DNA of 64,000 nucleotides from Polytrichum commune (taxonomy: Eukaryota > Streptophyta > Polytrichopsida > Polytrichales > Polytrichaceae): positions 24,614,001 to 24,678,000 of the forward strand of contig OX485806.1 in assembly GCA_950295325.1 (NCBI GenBank), read 5' to 3'. Below, piece after piece: positions 35,001 through 47,066 of this stretch. Positions within the stretch are counted from its first letter, which is position 1. Each line of letters starts with the position of its first letter. A program made the position numbers and the translations under genes. The notes under the pieces were generated by a model. It did not search any database and was not told the DNA's origin. It was given only the letters and a program-made list of their open reading frames with translations.

Positions 35001-36060
35001 GAAAATTTCCGACAATTTCACATTTTGGGCTCTAGAAACCCTAGATCTCCTGGTGACAATATTTTGATAGCATAAGGAAATTTAGTATCACCTTCACTAA
35101 TTTGCCACACGTGCTATTAGCCCACCTTCACAAAATGGGACAAAAAATGTAATTATCATGGGCAACATAACTTATCAGGAACGTAGCTGAATCATGTGAA
35201 GCATGTAATTTGCAAAGTGAAAGAATTTTTTCTGATAGGTGACATAGAAATTTTGGCAAACCGCATAGGCAATATGACAAGTGACACAAAAGAAACTTCA
35301 GTAGTTTATAGCAAAACAATGCATCAGTACCCTAAACTACCCATCAATGACACTTTCTGCATCGTACAAATAGGACTAGTCTAGACTTGCTTTCAAACAC
35401 TAGTTACATACACTCCCAATTTCATAGACTTTTTAATTCAACCTCTAGTCTTAGAATAACATTTAGCCATGTTACATGACCCTGGAATATGTCAATCATA
35501 TTATGTGAACCCTTCGAACAAATAAAGAATATTATTTAACTATTCTTACAATCATGCTGAACTTGGAAATTTGGGTGGAGTTATACTCCCGGCACAGTGC
35601 GCTGGAATTATTGCTCATCCCAGGATTATTTACAGGGAACACCATTCATCCCAGTATTACTCCCTGAAATTACTATTCATGATAGCACTATTGAAAACAC
35701 TGACATAATTATTCATAATTTTCTTATTAATCAAACCGGCACCATTCATTATTCATATCGTCGTTAGTTCCATCCTATTTTCTAAGTTTCTTCTCATGAA
35801 GGTAACATACAGAGATGCCAAATATAGAATGGAACACAACCATGCAGTTGAATAATGTTATACTGTTCCCCTCTAGTGAACAATGAATTGAAAATTTGTA
35901 GATGATCATGTCCATGACTAATATACCTTATCACACCAACATATGCATCCATCGTGAAATTGTTGAGGATTACCTTGAGAAATGAATGCTACCTCACCAC
36001 TTTTCACACTATTACAACTTAACTGAAGATGACGACATATGCTGCCAAAAGTAGCCGGTG

Positions 36061-36275
36061 TGATCAGCCCCTCAGTCAAAATCCCAGTCTCAACCGTTTA
36101 CATGATGTCATCTGTCGGTTTTTCTTCATTAAGTTGACGAACATTCCATAGATTCCTCCAAGACGATGGACAAATTTTCCTGAAGTCTTAAACATTCAAC
36201 CGCTTATTTCTCAGACTCCGCCAATTCATCTGTAACCCGTGGTCGGTTCTCCCCGTTCATTGTCCACGACATATT
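36061..36275 (+). repeat. R1 copy D in the GH18 copy-1 promoter
   Basis: R1 motifs (CAACCGTTTACATGATGTCA, AATTTTCCTGAAGTCTTAAA, GGTTCTCCCCGTTCATTG) lie 390-600 bp before the chitinase start and are conserved in the duplicate promoter. Confidence 0.75.
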
Positions 36276-36292
36276 CCGACCAAGTTCCAACG

Positions 36293-36323
36293 TTGACAAC
36301 TGTGGCCAGAAATCAAAGTTGAC
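36293..36323 (+). promoter_or_regulatory. Two W-box cores in the GH18 copy-1 promoter
   Basis: TTGAC at 36293-36297 and 36319-36323, about 150-180 bp before the TATA box. W-boxes bind WRKY factors and are common in defence-gene promoters. The second core is altered (GATGAC) in the copy-2 promoter. Function is inferred only. Confidence 0.4.
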
Positions 36324-36470
36324 AGAAATTAGGTCTACTAGCGATCGAGTACGTCACAATCTTTGTCGGATGCACGTTATGCGCAGACCAATCCACTTCT
36401 TGGCACTCGAAAGCAGCCGTTCAGAAATTGTTAGGACATTGAACGGTGGGTTGAAGCGTCCAGCCTCCCA

Positions 36471-36477
36471 TATAAAT
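36471..36477 (+). promoter_or_regulatory. TATA box of GH18 copy 1
   Basis: TATAAAT in the context CCCATATAAATCC, 188 bp before the ATG and conserved at the same place in copy 2. Transcription probably starts near 36500, leaving a ~160-nt leader. Confidence 0.65.
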
Positions 36478-36664
36478 CCACATAAGGCCCTTGTATCTCA
36501 TCATTATTTGTGAGCATCTGTAAGTTCGTTTGTGTGTAGACGCAAATCCTTCACCTCAGCAAGCTTGTTGGTGGAATTTCATCATTCCGAGCTTAATTCA
36601 ACATCAAAGGTGCATCTTTCACGGCTCGTGGTAGAATTTGAGTTGGACTCATAGCAATTAGAGG

Positions 36665-37624
36665 ATGGCACTCACAATTTTTCGCGTTTTGCGGAGCAGC
36701 TTAGTTCTGCTCACAGTGGTGCAAGTTATAATTGTGGCGACCTCTGTTGCAGCCGCACGGCCTTTGGGTGCCGGTGGCCATGGCCGGGCTCTGCTTTCGC
36801 ACGGCCAAATTCTGACGGATTACATAGGCGCTTCTGGGGGCAGCATCGCATTCACAGACGTCCCTCTCAACTCGGGGGTACAATACATCTTCCCGCTCGC
36901 GTTCGCGATCGACGCGGACGCGTCGGGCAACACGGCAAACGGCGTGTTCTCGAACTACTGGAGCTCCAGCCTGGACGCGGCGTCCGCCCAAGCATTTGCA
37001 CAAGCGAACTCCAACGTCAAGATCTCGGTTAGCCTCGCCGGCGCGTCGCAGTACGTGAGCGCAAGCAACCCGAGCCGCAGCGTCGACTGGTACGACCCCC
37101 CCAGCACCGACACATGGATCGCAAATGCTGTGTCATCCATCCAGAGCCTAGCATCGCAGTACTCCATCACGGGGATCGACATCGACTACGAGAACTTCCC
37201 GCAGGGTAGCGCCACATTCACCACTTGCATTGGCGGGCTGATCACCCAGCTCAAGAACGCGGGCACGATCTCCGTGGCGTCCATCGCCCCATTTGGATCG
37301 ACAAGGGATATCTACAGCAACTTGTACCAGAGCTATAATGGCGTCATCGACTACGTGAATTACCAATTCTACGCGGAAGGATTAACCACGCAGAGCGAGT
37401 ACGTGAACAAGTTCAACGATGTCGCCACGACTTTCGACGCGAGCAAACTCCTGGCGAGCGTGAACGTAGATGGAAGTAGCGACGCCGGATTGACGGGAAG
37501 CGATTTCATCGGCGCTGTGAAACAACTCACCACGTATGCAGGAATTATGATCTGGGAAGCTGATGACTCCAAAAATAACGGTTTCCAAATGGAGCAGGAT
37601 GCTGCCACTCTCCTCACTAGTTGA
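36665..37624 (+). CDS. GH18 chitinase, bulb-chitinase (TBC-1-like) type, copy 1
   Basis: Single-exon gene for a 319-residue secreted glycoside hydrolase family 18 protein, most like the tulip and gladiolus bulb chitinases. Family enzymes cleave chitin by substrate-assisted retention. A signal peptide (about residues 1-31, hydrophobic core then VAAA) suggests export. The barrel motifs are visible: KISVSLAGAS (119-128, the SxGG-like strand), GIDIDYE (170-176) with proton donor E176 and D172/D174, YVNYQFY (230-236), and GIMIWEADD (293-301), whose W297 is the expected base of the -1 sugar subsite. The first D of DxxDxDxE is Thr (T169). Only one Cys (C188) occurs. The ATG follows a TATA box and leader conserved with copy 2. 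Catalytic activity is likely but inferred. The gene is GC-rich against AT-rich flanks. Confidence 0.92.
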   Translation: MALTIFRVLRSSLVLLTVVQVIIVATSVAAARPLGAGGHGRALLSHGQILTDYIGASGGSIAFTDVPLNSGVQYIFPLAFAIDADASGNTANGVFSNYWSSSLDAASAQAFAQANSNVKISVSLAGASQYVSASNPSRSVDWYDPPSTDTWIANAVSSIQSLASQYSITGIDIDYENFPQGSATFTTCIGGLITQLKNAGTISVASIAPFGSTRDIYSNLYQSYNGVIDYVNYQFYAEGLTTQSEYVNKFNDVATTFDASKLLASVNVDGSSDAGLTGSDFIGAVKQLTTYAGIMIWEADDSKNNGFQMEQDAATLLTS

Positions 37625-39625
37625 AGCCGTTGACGGTACTAGACTACCGTAGAAGTCTCTCTATTCCGACCGGAAGGAACAAAACAAAAGCACTATAGTT
37701 TCCCTCTTAGATCTTGTTAGGGCTTAGAGTTTTCGATATAGGGTTGGCACTTTTTAATAGGGTTTTTGAATACGTGGCAATCTGTTTGACTCAGTTCCGC
37801 TTTCAACAATTTCCTCTCATGAATAAGCAAGTCGTTGATCCTCAATTTCTTTCTTGGAGTGATGTATCGTTAACATTGCGATGGAGAACTGATTTTTTGT
37901 TATCACGGATGAAGGAGCCCAGAGTTTCATGCAGGAGGTTCTCTTAGCTCTCTCAGCAGATCACTCCTCCTTCCTTCTTTCTTTTTCTCTTTCTCTTTAC
38001 ACTTGCACAGGAGGGGCTCTATCCTTCATCATCATGTTCCTCGCAAATCTGTCACATTAGGGTTATGGATGAAAACAAGCTGGGCGGAAAGTGTTTTCGA
38101 AGCGTTTTTCCAACTGTTCGTTCTTCACGATTCAAAATTCATACGGACGAGTGCTACGAAGCACTGAGCTGCAAGCACTGTGCCTGGCACCGTCGCAAAC
38201 AAATCTCGTTCCAGTTGGGGACGTGATTGCCTGTTGCACATACGGAGCGAGTGCAAGCTTCTCCACACACATCGACCTCGCTCAACCCGCAGACGGTGAC
38301 GCATGAATCTGGACTCACGGGGTCTTTTGAAAATGGCCCAACTCTACTGATCAGCATCCTCTTTGATGTGCACACCCGTTTGCACACAAATTGGTCTGTC
38401 ATCGGGCTTTTCTTCGTGGTATCTCTTGCCATGCCCGGTTTCGTCTTCACAATCTGCCTCACTAGCAACGCGGGGACTACTGTTCCCACAACGCCCCACC
38501 ACCACTCCACCATCTCCTCCTACTTTGTGTCTGGAAGATGGGATAATATATACACATCATTGTGAGTTTCGATGTTCAAACTTCAAACGAATGTCAGACC
38601 GATATATTGGTGAAATGCATGGGTACCAATAACCATCATGAATAATGGTATCAAAGGACCTACCCATGGGTATCAAAATTGTAGTACCGGTCAAATTTTG
38701 GTGTTTGGTGGGTTTGTCTAGGTGAGTGAATGTATACCCAAGTTATTATTTGTGTCCATATCATCCTAAACCATATTGATACTATGGCAATTTTACCTAG
38801 GTATTGAGGTTCTCGCATGGTATACACCCAAATGATATCGAAAACAAAAATACCATCAAAAACTCATAACCTACATTAGCAAAAAATGTGAAATCCATAT
38901 AAAGATACCCTATTGGTATCAGCAAAAGTTGATACCAGCCCAATGCTAGTTCAAACGACACTTTCAGAGAAGGTAACCAATATACCACAAACAAGAATCA
39001 ACATAGATAGTTGATCCAAAGCTTCTAGAGTTACACACTCAACACAAAGCAATCAAAAGGAAGGAATTAGAATCTTGAATGAAATAGAAAACAAATCACA
39101 TTCGGCAATAGCCAAATAAAGGCAAGCCACCTTCCACAACATCCCCGCTAGTGAAATCTTCATCAATCCTACCCAGGGTGGATCGTTTTCTTGATTTCTA
39201 CTAATCTCCAGAGTTAACAGGAAGGCTCAAGAAACTTGTTGTATAGCATGTGTACCAAGACCTCAATTCTGACACAAGGAAACCATGAGAGATAAGAGAA
39301 CACCCTGTAGTAGGAGAAAAACAAAAGAAAAAGGATTGTTGTAATCAAGAAAAATAACCAGTGTTTTAAAAATGGAAACAAGGAATTCAAATCCAAAGAT
39401 TGCACATTTCGTTTCTACACAAATAAAACATAACACATACATGGAAGATGTACCAACTTCCTTCCGCCCAACTATTTGGTACAATTCTGCATCAAAAAGA
39501 GACTGCTCTCTTGCTCACTCTCTCCCCTCCCCCCCCCCCCCCGGCATGCTTCTGAATTATTTTTAACATTTCTCCATTCTTGATGTGAGAAAGAAAGAAA
39601 GAAAAGTGAATTAAGTTTTAAAAGT
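37625..39625 (+). other. 3' part of duplication unit 1, no supported gene
   Basis: Conserved with unit 2. The sub-block 38060-38580 is GC-richer, has open frames on both strands (plus 38227-38565, minus 38154-38513), and keeps its frames across a 3-bp indel relative to 55084-55600; no domain is recognised. 38640-39000 is rich in GGTATCA/TGATACC words. A 14-base C run lies at 39529-39542. Confidence 0.5.
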
Positions 39626-42600
39626 CGAGCAATATATGTCATCTAAGTCTATAACACTTACAATATATGTCATAGAAACTATTGTAATTATAGTTTTTAA
39701 TTTTTCCATTAAATGATCAATTTGATCGTAAGTTCACTTGTTGTTATTCCTATTTGATACCAACATAAGCCAATCTCCATGTTTGATGGACGGTTCATCC
39801 AATCAATTGGATCTCTATACTCCACCCAACAATTACCATATTTTTTGTGCATCTTATAAGCCCTCCCAAGAAACCAAACCTTAATTGGAGTTGATTTTTG
39901 GGTCTGCCACTTTTAGACAATTCTTAATTGTGTTCTTGTCTTGACTTTCCTTGCTTGCATCCTATGGTTCTCTCAGCAAATAAAATTCATAGTATCTTGA
40001 ACAAAGAAAGCTATTGGACTCATTCCACCTGTTAATTAGTGTCTACCATGCATGCTTTGATGATAGCCACAACATAATTCGGAGGCAAGACTAACATTCT
40101 ACTTTCTATTCAAAACCATGAATTAAATTGATCAAAAAAAAATCCATAAACACATGTTGTTGCTTCAGCAATCAAATACAAATAATCACTAATGTGACAA
40201 GCACCCAAAAGGAGGTAGGGGCAATGTGGAACACACAAGAAGAATGAGAAATGAGGAGTTTTGAGCACCTTCGCAATTTTAACAAACTTGTCAGCTAAAA
40301 ATTATGGCAAGACCTAAGACCTAAGTCACTCAATACATGTAATCACTACCTACATCAACCACTCACATAAACCATCCACATTCCCTTTAATCAACCTCCA
40401 TAAAGAAACGTGGCCCATTTCTCTTGCAATCCTAAGTAAGAAGTTGCGTCGTTCTCAACTCAACAACCCCTTTCCGAAACCCGAATACTACCTCTTGCAT
40501 ACATGCATGTTTACAATAAAGAAATGAGAAAATTGTTCATCATAGTTCCATCTTATGTTAAATATTCTTCCCATAAAGTTTAGTGTCACTACCATACATG
40601 ACATACATTGTACAAATGTTACATATTTTGTAGAGGTCCTTTATACATGTACATAACTACGAGTTACAATTTACGTATCATATGTATACATAGTACAACA
40701 AAGTTCAAATTAATACTCATTTTGTGCATTTACGTATAGTCGTACATGTTATGCAAGGAGCACCCCCGGGCATTGGCCTCTTCCTCCTCATCAACGCGAT
40801 TGTGAAGACTATTATAGCAAAATTGTATAGATAATGTGAAGCTCCTGATTTCACATGCCAAAGTGCCAACTTATTCGCTCCATTATTTCACAACACACTT
40901 TGTTAGGGCATGAACCCCCCCCCCCCTCCTTAAAGCTTATATAGAGAAGCCCTTTTTTTCATATTAACATTGCTCAATGGATGAGCAATTTTTAGCTACC
41001 TTGATTTCACATTTAGCGTGAAGTAGTGGGATTCCAACATCCCAATCTTATTCTCAATATACTATTGGGCTCATAAACACAACTCATTAGTTGAGTAGTC
41101 TTATGATCCTAAGCTCACCTCTATGCATATATGTTCAAGAAGTTGGAGTTAATTCACCAAGTAACAACCATACTTTTAATGTGAGTAAAAACATGCCTCT
41201 ATCCTTAAGAATTTAAGTATAGTTCACTCAAGAAAAAAAATCATATTGTTACTCTAAGTAAGAGTAAAAGCTATCTTATTATCTTAAATGCTACACATAC
41301 TAGGTACATGAGAACTCATGATTGCATACAATTGCCACATATCTTGTTGTTTTAAGCAAGCTTGATACAATCCCATCCATACTAGGTACATGAAAAGTCA
41401 TGATTGCATTCCCATTCACCATACTCATTTCAGAGGCCAAACTTTTGGCTCATTTCGGATACTACCATGCCCATCTCTAATTCTCTTCCCCACATGACAT
41501 AGCCCTTAAAGAATGCGCATTCAAAACAGCTAAATGATTATGAACTGCAAGGCAACCATGTGACCACATAGGGCTTAGGGTTTAGGATTACTTGCCACTA
41601 AAGCCAAAATTTGAAAAACAACTCCAATTGTTGAAAATGATGATATCTCCTTCACATCTTGCACATTGTCCAACCCCCCCCCCCCCCCCAAAAAAAAAAA
41701 TCATGTCATAGAGCATCTCAAGTACTTTCAACAAACACCAAGATCTTGACACCTATGAATCTTGGAACAAAAACCATGCCAACCTTTTGGTTTGGATCTT
41801 TCCATTTCCATGAACCTATGAAATGAGTTTCGACTTCATGAATGGCAAATTATATAGACCCAACATTAGCCACATTTTGGGAGATCTAATAGCTAGTTAC
41901 AAATGAGCAAGCTCATTTTCCTACATTGCCAATTCAAAATCAAAACTTTAAGGCAACTCACAATAGTACCATATACTAGAAAAAATATGTAGAAATACAT
42001 TCAGTATAAGGGCAATTTCAAGTAACATCATAAGGTCCGAAAACTGAAATATTTTCAATGAACAGCTGATTGATAATAGGAAAGCAAGGGTAGTGGCCGA
42101 GTTTAGGGTTTCTAATTCTCCCTGTTCAATAACCACTAACCATGATGCTCCAGTAGACTTACCCAGGAGATGCTACACAGGAAACAATTCGTAGGCAGAA
42201 AGCAAGCGCCAAGGAGCCCACTGAGTGGACTTTCTTTCAGAGGAAGTTACCCTGTTCTTTCGGGAGGGAGGGAATTCAATTTGTTGTATACAAGCATACC
42301 TCTCATTTATCCAACATAGTAGCCTTGGCATCGTATGCAACCCAAAGGTTATTTTGACACTGGAATTAGTTTTAAAGACCCCAAATTAGTCTACTCGAGA
42401 TCATTTGAAATGAATCAGCAACAAACGTAAAGAAGGTCACGTTTTTTATGTTGGATGGATCATAGGTATGCTTGTATACGATAATTCTCTCTCTCCATTC
42501 CTTTGTAGGTTAAATGTTGGAGTGTCACTCAAGTAAGGTAGCTGATCAATTCCCAACTAGTTAAACAATGTAGCATATTTATGGTTTAGGTATGATTAGA

Positions 42601-45159
42601 GAAGAAATCCCTCATATAAATAAATAGAAACAAGAAACAATTCGAATATTTTCATAGTGTTTCCTATAATACCCAATCACTATGAATTCTCTGAGCGGAT
42701 ATTCTCTATGACCTATACTCGTGATACAGGCTACCATCTTTCTAATCACCAAATCACCGATTAGTTAGAAAACTGAGAACGTTTGATTTCCGTAACCGAT
42801 AATTGTGGCACCTAAATATGCTTACAATCTAAACCTAGTTGTCGACTCACCCACGAGCATTTGACTAAGTTGGATTTCAACTATAACATACTTAGCTCTA
42901 ATCATATATTGATATCAGGCTGCACGAAAATAGGTTCGCCTAAGCTTTGAAAATGGAGTGGTGGTTGGGAATGGGTCGGCTACCTTATTAAGATAATTAA
43001 AATTTCCAGCTTGTGATGACTCACATGCAGTGCACTTGTAATTCTCAGTGCAGTGAAATGGTTGCCAGAAACGACTCAATGGTTGTTCAATCACTAAGGT
43101 TACGAAGTAAATATAGAACCTTGTGAGCAGAATGGAAAGCTTATCACATGAACCTGAATAAATTTAAGGTAGATGGATCTTAGGTGGTTACTTTCACCAA
43201 TTGTGTGTCTATACGAATATGAGTGAGTCGTGACTAGGAATTCTTCAGGGGTGTCTCCTCGGAGGTTCTTAAAAAGTACAAGTTTTACTAGGTCCTTAAG
43301 TTGGTCCTTTAGTTGGTCTTTGAGGACGTGGCCAAGGTTGTTTAGATTACGATCCGATACACTATCCATTCCTTTAGTTGGTCTTTTAGGACGTGGCCAA
43401 GGAGGTTATACGATCATACACTTTTCATTCCAGCCTCCTTTAGAGACCGGAGTGTCTTCTTCATATGCAAGTTTTTTAGTTTATGTCTCAAGGTCAACCC
43501 TCGGGCCTCATGGTGTATTCTATGCATGTGCAGGATTTGAAGTCCTCAAAACTTTTGAGAGATGTTCCTAGTTCTTATATGTCATGTGCATTGACAATAT
43601 TTCAATCATTGCAATTTTGTGTAATAAAGATTGTAACACAATTGTAGTTAAGTTCTTCTTAATTGTAATTGAGGTTTCCTTTAGGAGCGACATACTTTAG
43701 TAGTCTTAGTTATTTAAATCATTGAATCTAGATGTGAAAAGAAATTTTTTTTCACTTAATATGTGTTGATTGGTTGTGACTTATGACCTAGTCCATGTGG
43801 CAATCAAATAATTGAGTTCCCACCTAGAACCCTCTACAATTCTACAAATCACAATGATGTAAATGTGGAGTTGGCAAGACCAAGGATCCGTTGCAAACAT
43901 GTAAGTTGAACGTGAAAATGTTGAAAATTTATATGATATAAGATTTTATTTATGAAGCTAATATCACCTTAGAAACCTTTAAATAATCATCAAAGTCCTC
44001 ATTGAAACTCATTGAAATTGAGTTGGAATGAATTAGCCACCACACTATAAGGAGTTGATTTTTCTTAATAGACCTTTGATATCATTGCCATAAATCCCAA
44101 GCCAATTGGCACTCCATGTCCTTTTGACCTAGGTTTGAACCATTAAGATAAGTGCCATGTTCTCAATGTCCAAACACTTTTAGCCTCGGGGTGGCAGTTC
44201 TTAAGTATTATGCAAAAGTGTGCAAATTATAATCAAGTTGTCTAGCAATTAATTAAGCATTATGATAAGGGGGTTTCACTTTATTCACCTGATTGTCAAA
44301 TTGGTAGATTGTATTAGTAATGATCTAAATGTTTTCACATCCAGTCGCATGCCTCTGTTATCATTTCACATGCTCTCCAACCTTCCTTACTTGCCCATTA
44401 CCATAAAAATCATGCTATTATATTATATTTTATAATTATGAATGATGGTTGAAATCGTTTTAATCCCTATCTTCTTCTTCTCCTCCTTATTGTTATTATT
44501 ATCCACTTGTGAACCATTGCTCTTGACACATTGTACTCTTTTATGTTGAACAAATAAGATATCACTGGATTGAATTTTGTGTGCTTTTAGCTTGATACTA
44601 CCTAGCATCATGTATTGATGTCTATGATAATGCCAATGATGTGCTTATGCGACTAATATTTTCTTCTCACAATTTTTCATTTGCAGCAATGTTCAGCGAG
44701 GTGAGCATAACATATGCATTCCAAAGATGACATCATCCCTACATAAATATGGTACATTCTTGACAAAACCCACCTTGAGTCTGAAAGTTTGTTTCATTGC
44801 CAAATGAAAATTCAAAGGAAGTGACATCACGTGTGCATCGTGCCATGAAGTGTACTTTGGTGTGGGTCACACTATTTATTATCACTCTGCAATAACACGT
44901 CTACAATGAACATTGGACTACACTGATTGTCCCACTTAGTGCATGTGGTATTACTCCCAAGACACGCATTATTTTGTCAAATCTCAAAACTACTGAGGGT
45001 TGATATTCTTCCTAAGTGTACTAAATTCATGAATACATGCTCAATGATCATACACTTCAAGAAAGATAGTGTGTGCTCTAAGGTGTTTGTAGAGTGCATC
45101 GTTTGTTTTGGTGAGCTTCAAAAAACTTTGTCTTGTTCTTTTTAGTTGGCACCACTCAC
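39626..45159. other. Long gene-free spacer between the duplication units
   Basis: AT-rich with no supported gene. Visible items are C runs at 40915-40926 (12 C) and 41674-41689 (16 C followed by 11 A), and a two-copy ~65-bp repeat near 43308-43403 (TTTAGTTGGTCTTT, GGACGTGGCCAAGG). A plus-strand 113-codon frame spanning the latter has no recognised domain and a repetitive sequence. Confidence 0.5.
42350..42515 (+). repeat. Interspersed repeat R3, copy 2
   Basis: Diverged partner of 9338-9490: AAAGACCCC, GCAACAAACGTA, TATGTTGGATGGATCATAGG and a CT-rich end in the same order. Confidence 0.6.
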
Positions 45160-45318
45160 TCTTGAGGCATCTCCTAATGCTAAAAAATTGAAGAGAGCTT
45201 GTATTGAAAATTTCCGACACTTTCACATTTGGGTTCCTAAAACCCTAGATCTCATGGTGACATTAATTTGATAGCATAAGGAAAATTACTTATTAGGAAT
45301 GTAGTTGAATGTGATTCA

Positions 45319-45793
45319 TTTACATAACATTAAGTAGCAAGCCCGGAATGACCTTTCCAAAAGAGCATGTGTTGGTTTGATGTTTTTTCAAGAGCAAAGG
45401 TAGCATTACTTTTGAGTTTTATTTAGGGTATTTTTAATCTATTTGGTAATTACTTTCAGTGCTTTGAATTAATTATGTCAGTTTCTAGGACAAAACTAAT
45501 GCCAAATGGCGGTAAAGGTTTTAATTTAAGCTAAATTATGATCTAAACAAATCTAAATTATAGCTATAATAAAGCAATAGGAAAGTTGGTGAGGTCAGAA
45601 AGGTAGTTGCACTTTTTGGAAAAGTCTTCCAAAACCTGCATTGGAAACCTCTTTAGTACCTTTTTGAAGCTATTATATTTGATTAATTATTCATTCATTC
45701 ACCCTTGCTTTGCAAGCTTTTCCCTTCTTGTTGAGGTAATATTGCAGGTACTCAAAAGGTACCTTCCTAGCATTGCTACTTAATGTTATGTAA
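45319..45793. mobile_element. 475-bp MITE (family F) in duplication unit 2
   Basis: Terminal inverted repeats TTACATAACATTAAGTAGCA and its complement. It is absent from unit 1, where GAATCATGTGAAGCATG runs straight into the sequence after the element. It is non-coding. The target duplication is not clear. Confidence 0.75.
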
Positions 45794-46491
45794 CTTGCAA
45801 AGTGAAAGATATTTTTCTAATAAGTGACATAGAAATTGTGGCAAACGAGATAGGCCATATGACAGGTGACACAAAAACTAGAAACTTCAATAATTTATAA
45901 CAAGACAATGCATTAGTTTCTAAGAGTTTGAATATGAATCTAACCCACAATAGCCTAGTATGTGGCACCATGATTTCCAATGCCACACCAAATCCAAGAT
46001 TTGTGAATTTTAATCTAGAGCACATTTGGTAGACAATCTCTAAGTCAGTGGGCGCCAACTTCATAATTAGGTAAGCATATGTCATAGACTATCTGTCAAT
46101 GACACTTTTTGCATCGTACAAAGAAGACTAGCCTAGACATGCTTTCAAACACTTGTCATGTACACTCACAAACTCTTTAATACAACCTCCACTCCCTCAA
46201 CAAAATTCAGTTCCATGACCATAAATATAGAATGGAGCACAACCATGTAATTGAATAATGTTATGCCATTCCCCTCTAGTCAACAATATTAATGAATTAG
46301 AAATTTGTACATGATAATGTGCACAACAAGTGTACGGGAAATTTTTTGAACAAAATGATACCCCATTCACACCAACATGTGCATCCGATCCCAGTTGTGA
46401 AATTGTTGAAGATTACCTTGAGAAATAAATGTTGGCCAACCATTTTTCACATTATTACAGCTGAAGACGACGACAGATGCTGGCAGGTGTA

Positions 46492-46690
46492 ATCAGCCCC
46501 TCAGTCAAAATCCTAGTCTTTTCAAGTCCCAACCGTTTACATGATGTCATCTGTAGGTTTTTCTTCATTGAGTTGGAGATCATTCCATAGATTCCTCTAA
46601 GACGATGGGCTAATTTTCCTGAAGTGTTAAACATTCAACCGCGTATTCTGTAACTCGCGATCGGTTCTCCCCGTTCATTGCGACCAAGTT
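46492..46690 (+). repeat. R1 copy E in the GH18 copy-2 promoter
   Basis: Matches copy D with small indels; it retains TTTTCAAGTCCCAACCGTTT, which copy D has shortened. Confidence 0.75.
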
Positions 46691-46696
46691 CCAACG

Positions 46697-46701
46697 TTGA
46701 C
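46697..46701 (+). promoter_or_regulatory. W-box core in the GH18 copy-2 promoter
   Basis: TTGAC, equivalent to the first W-box of copy 1. The position of the second reads TGATGACA here, so that core is absent. Confidence 0.35.
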
Positions 46702-46872
46702 AACTGTGGCCAGAAATCAATGATGACAGAAATTAGTTCTACTAGTGAGTAGGTCACAATCTTTGTCGGATACACGTTATGCGCAGACCAATCCACTTCT
46801 TGACACTTGGAAAGGCAGCCGTTCAGAAATTGTTAGGACATTGAACGGTGGGTTGAAGCGTCCAGCTTCCCA

Positions 46873-46879
46873 TATAAAT
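46873..46879 (+). promoter_or_regulatory. TATA box of GH18 copy 2
   Basis: TATAAAT in CCCATATAAATCC, 188 bp before the ATG, the same layout as copy 1. Confidence 0.65.
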
Positions 46880-47066
46880 CCACATAAGGCCCTTGTATCT
46901 CATCATTATTTGTGAGCATCTGTAAGTTCGTTTGTGTGTAGACTCAAATCCTTCACCTCAGCAAGCTGGTTGGTGGAATTTGATCATTCCGAGCTTAATT
47001 CAACATCAAAGGTGCATCTTTCACGGCTCGTGGTAGAATTTGAGTTGGACTCATAGCAATAAGAGG

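Larger units (their letters stand above)
34381..39625 (+). repeat. Segmental duplication, unit 1
   Basis: Collinear with unit 2 (45160-56650) from CTCTTGAGGCATCTCCTAA through the GH18 gene and its promoter to a downstream block ending near GAAGTGAATTAAGTTT. Similarity is uneven: highest over the promoter and the first 272 codons of the chitinase and in the far 3' block, lower between. Unit 1 alone carries the 566-bp MITE at 34435. Confidence 0.85.

Noticed and set aside
43230-43571. 113-codon plus-strand frame with Ser/Arg repeats
   Set aside because: Overlaps a short tandem repeat, has no recognised domain, and the opposite strand is also open.
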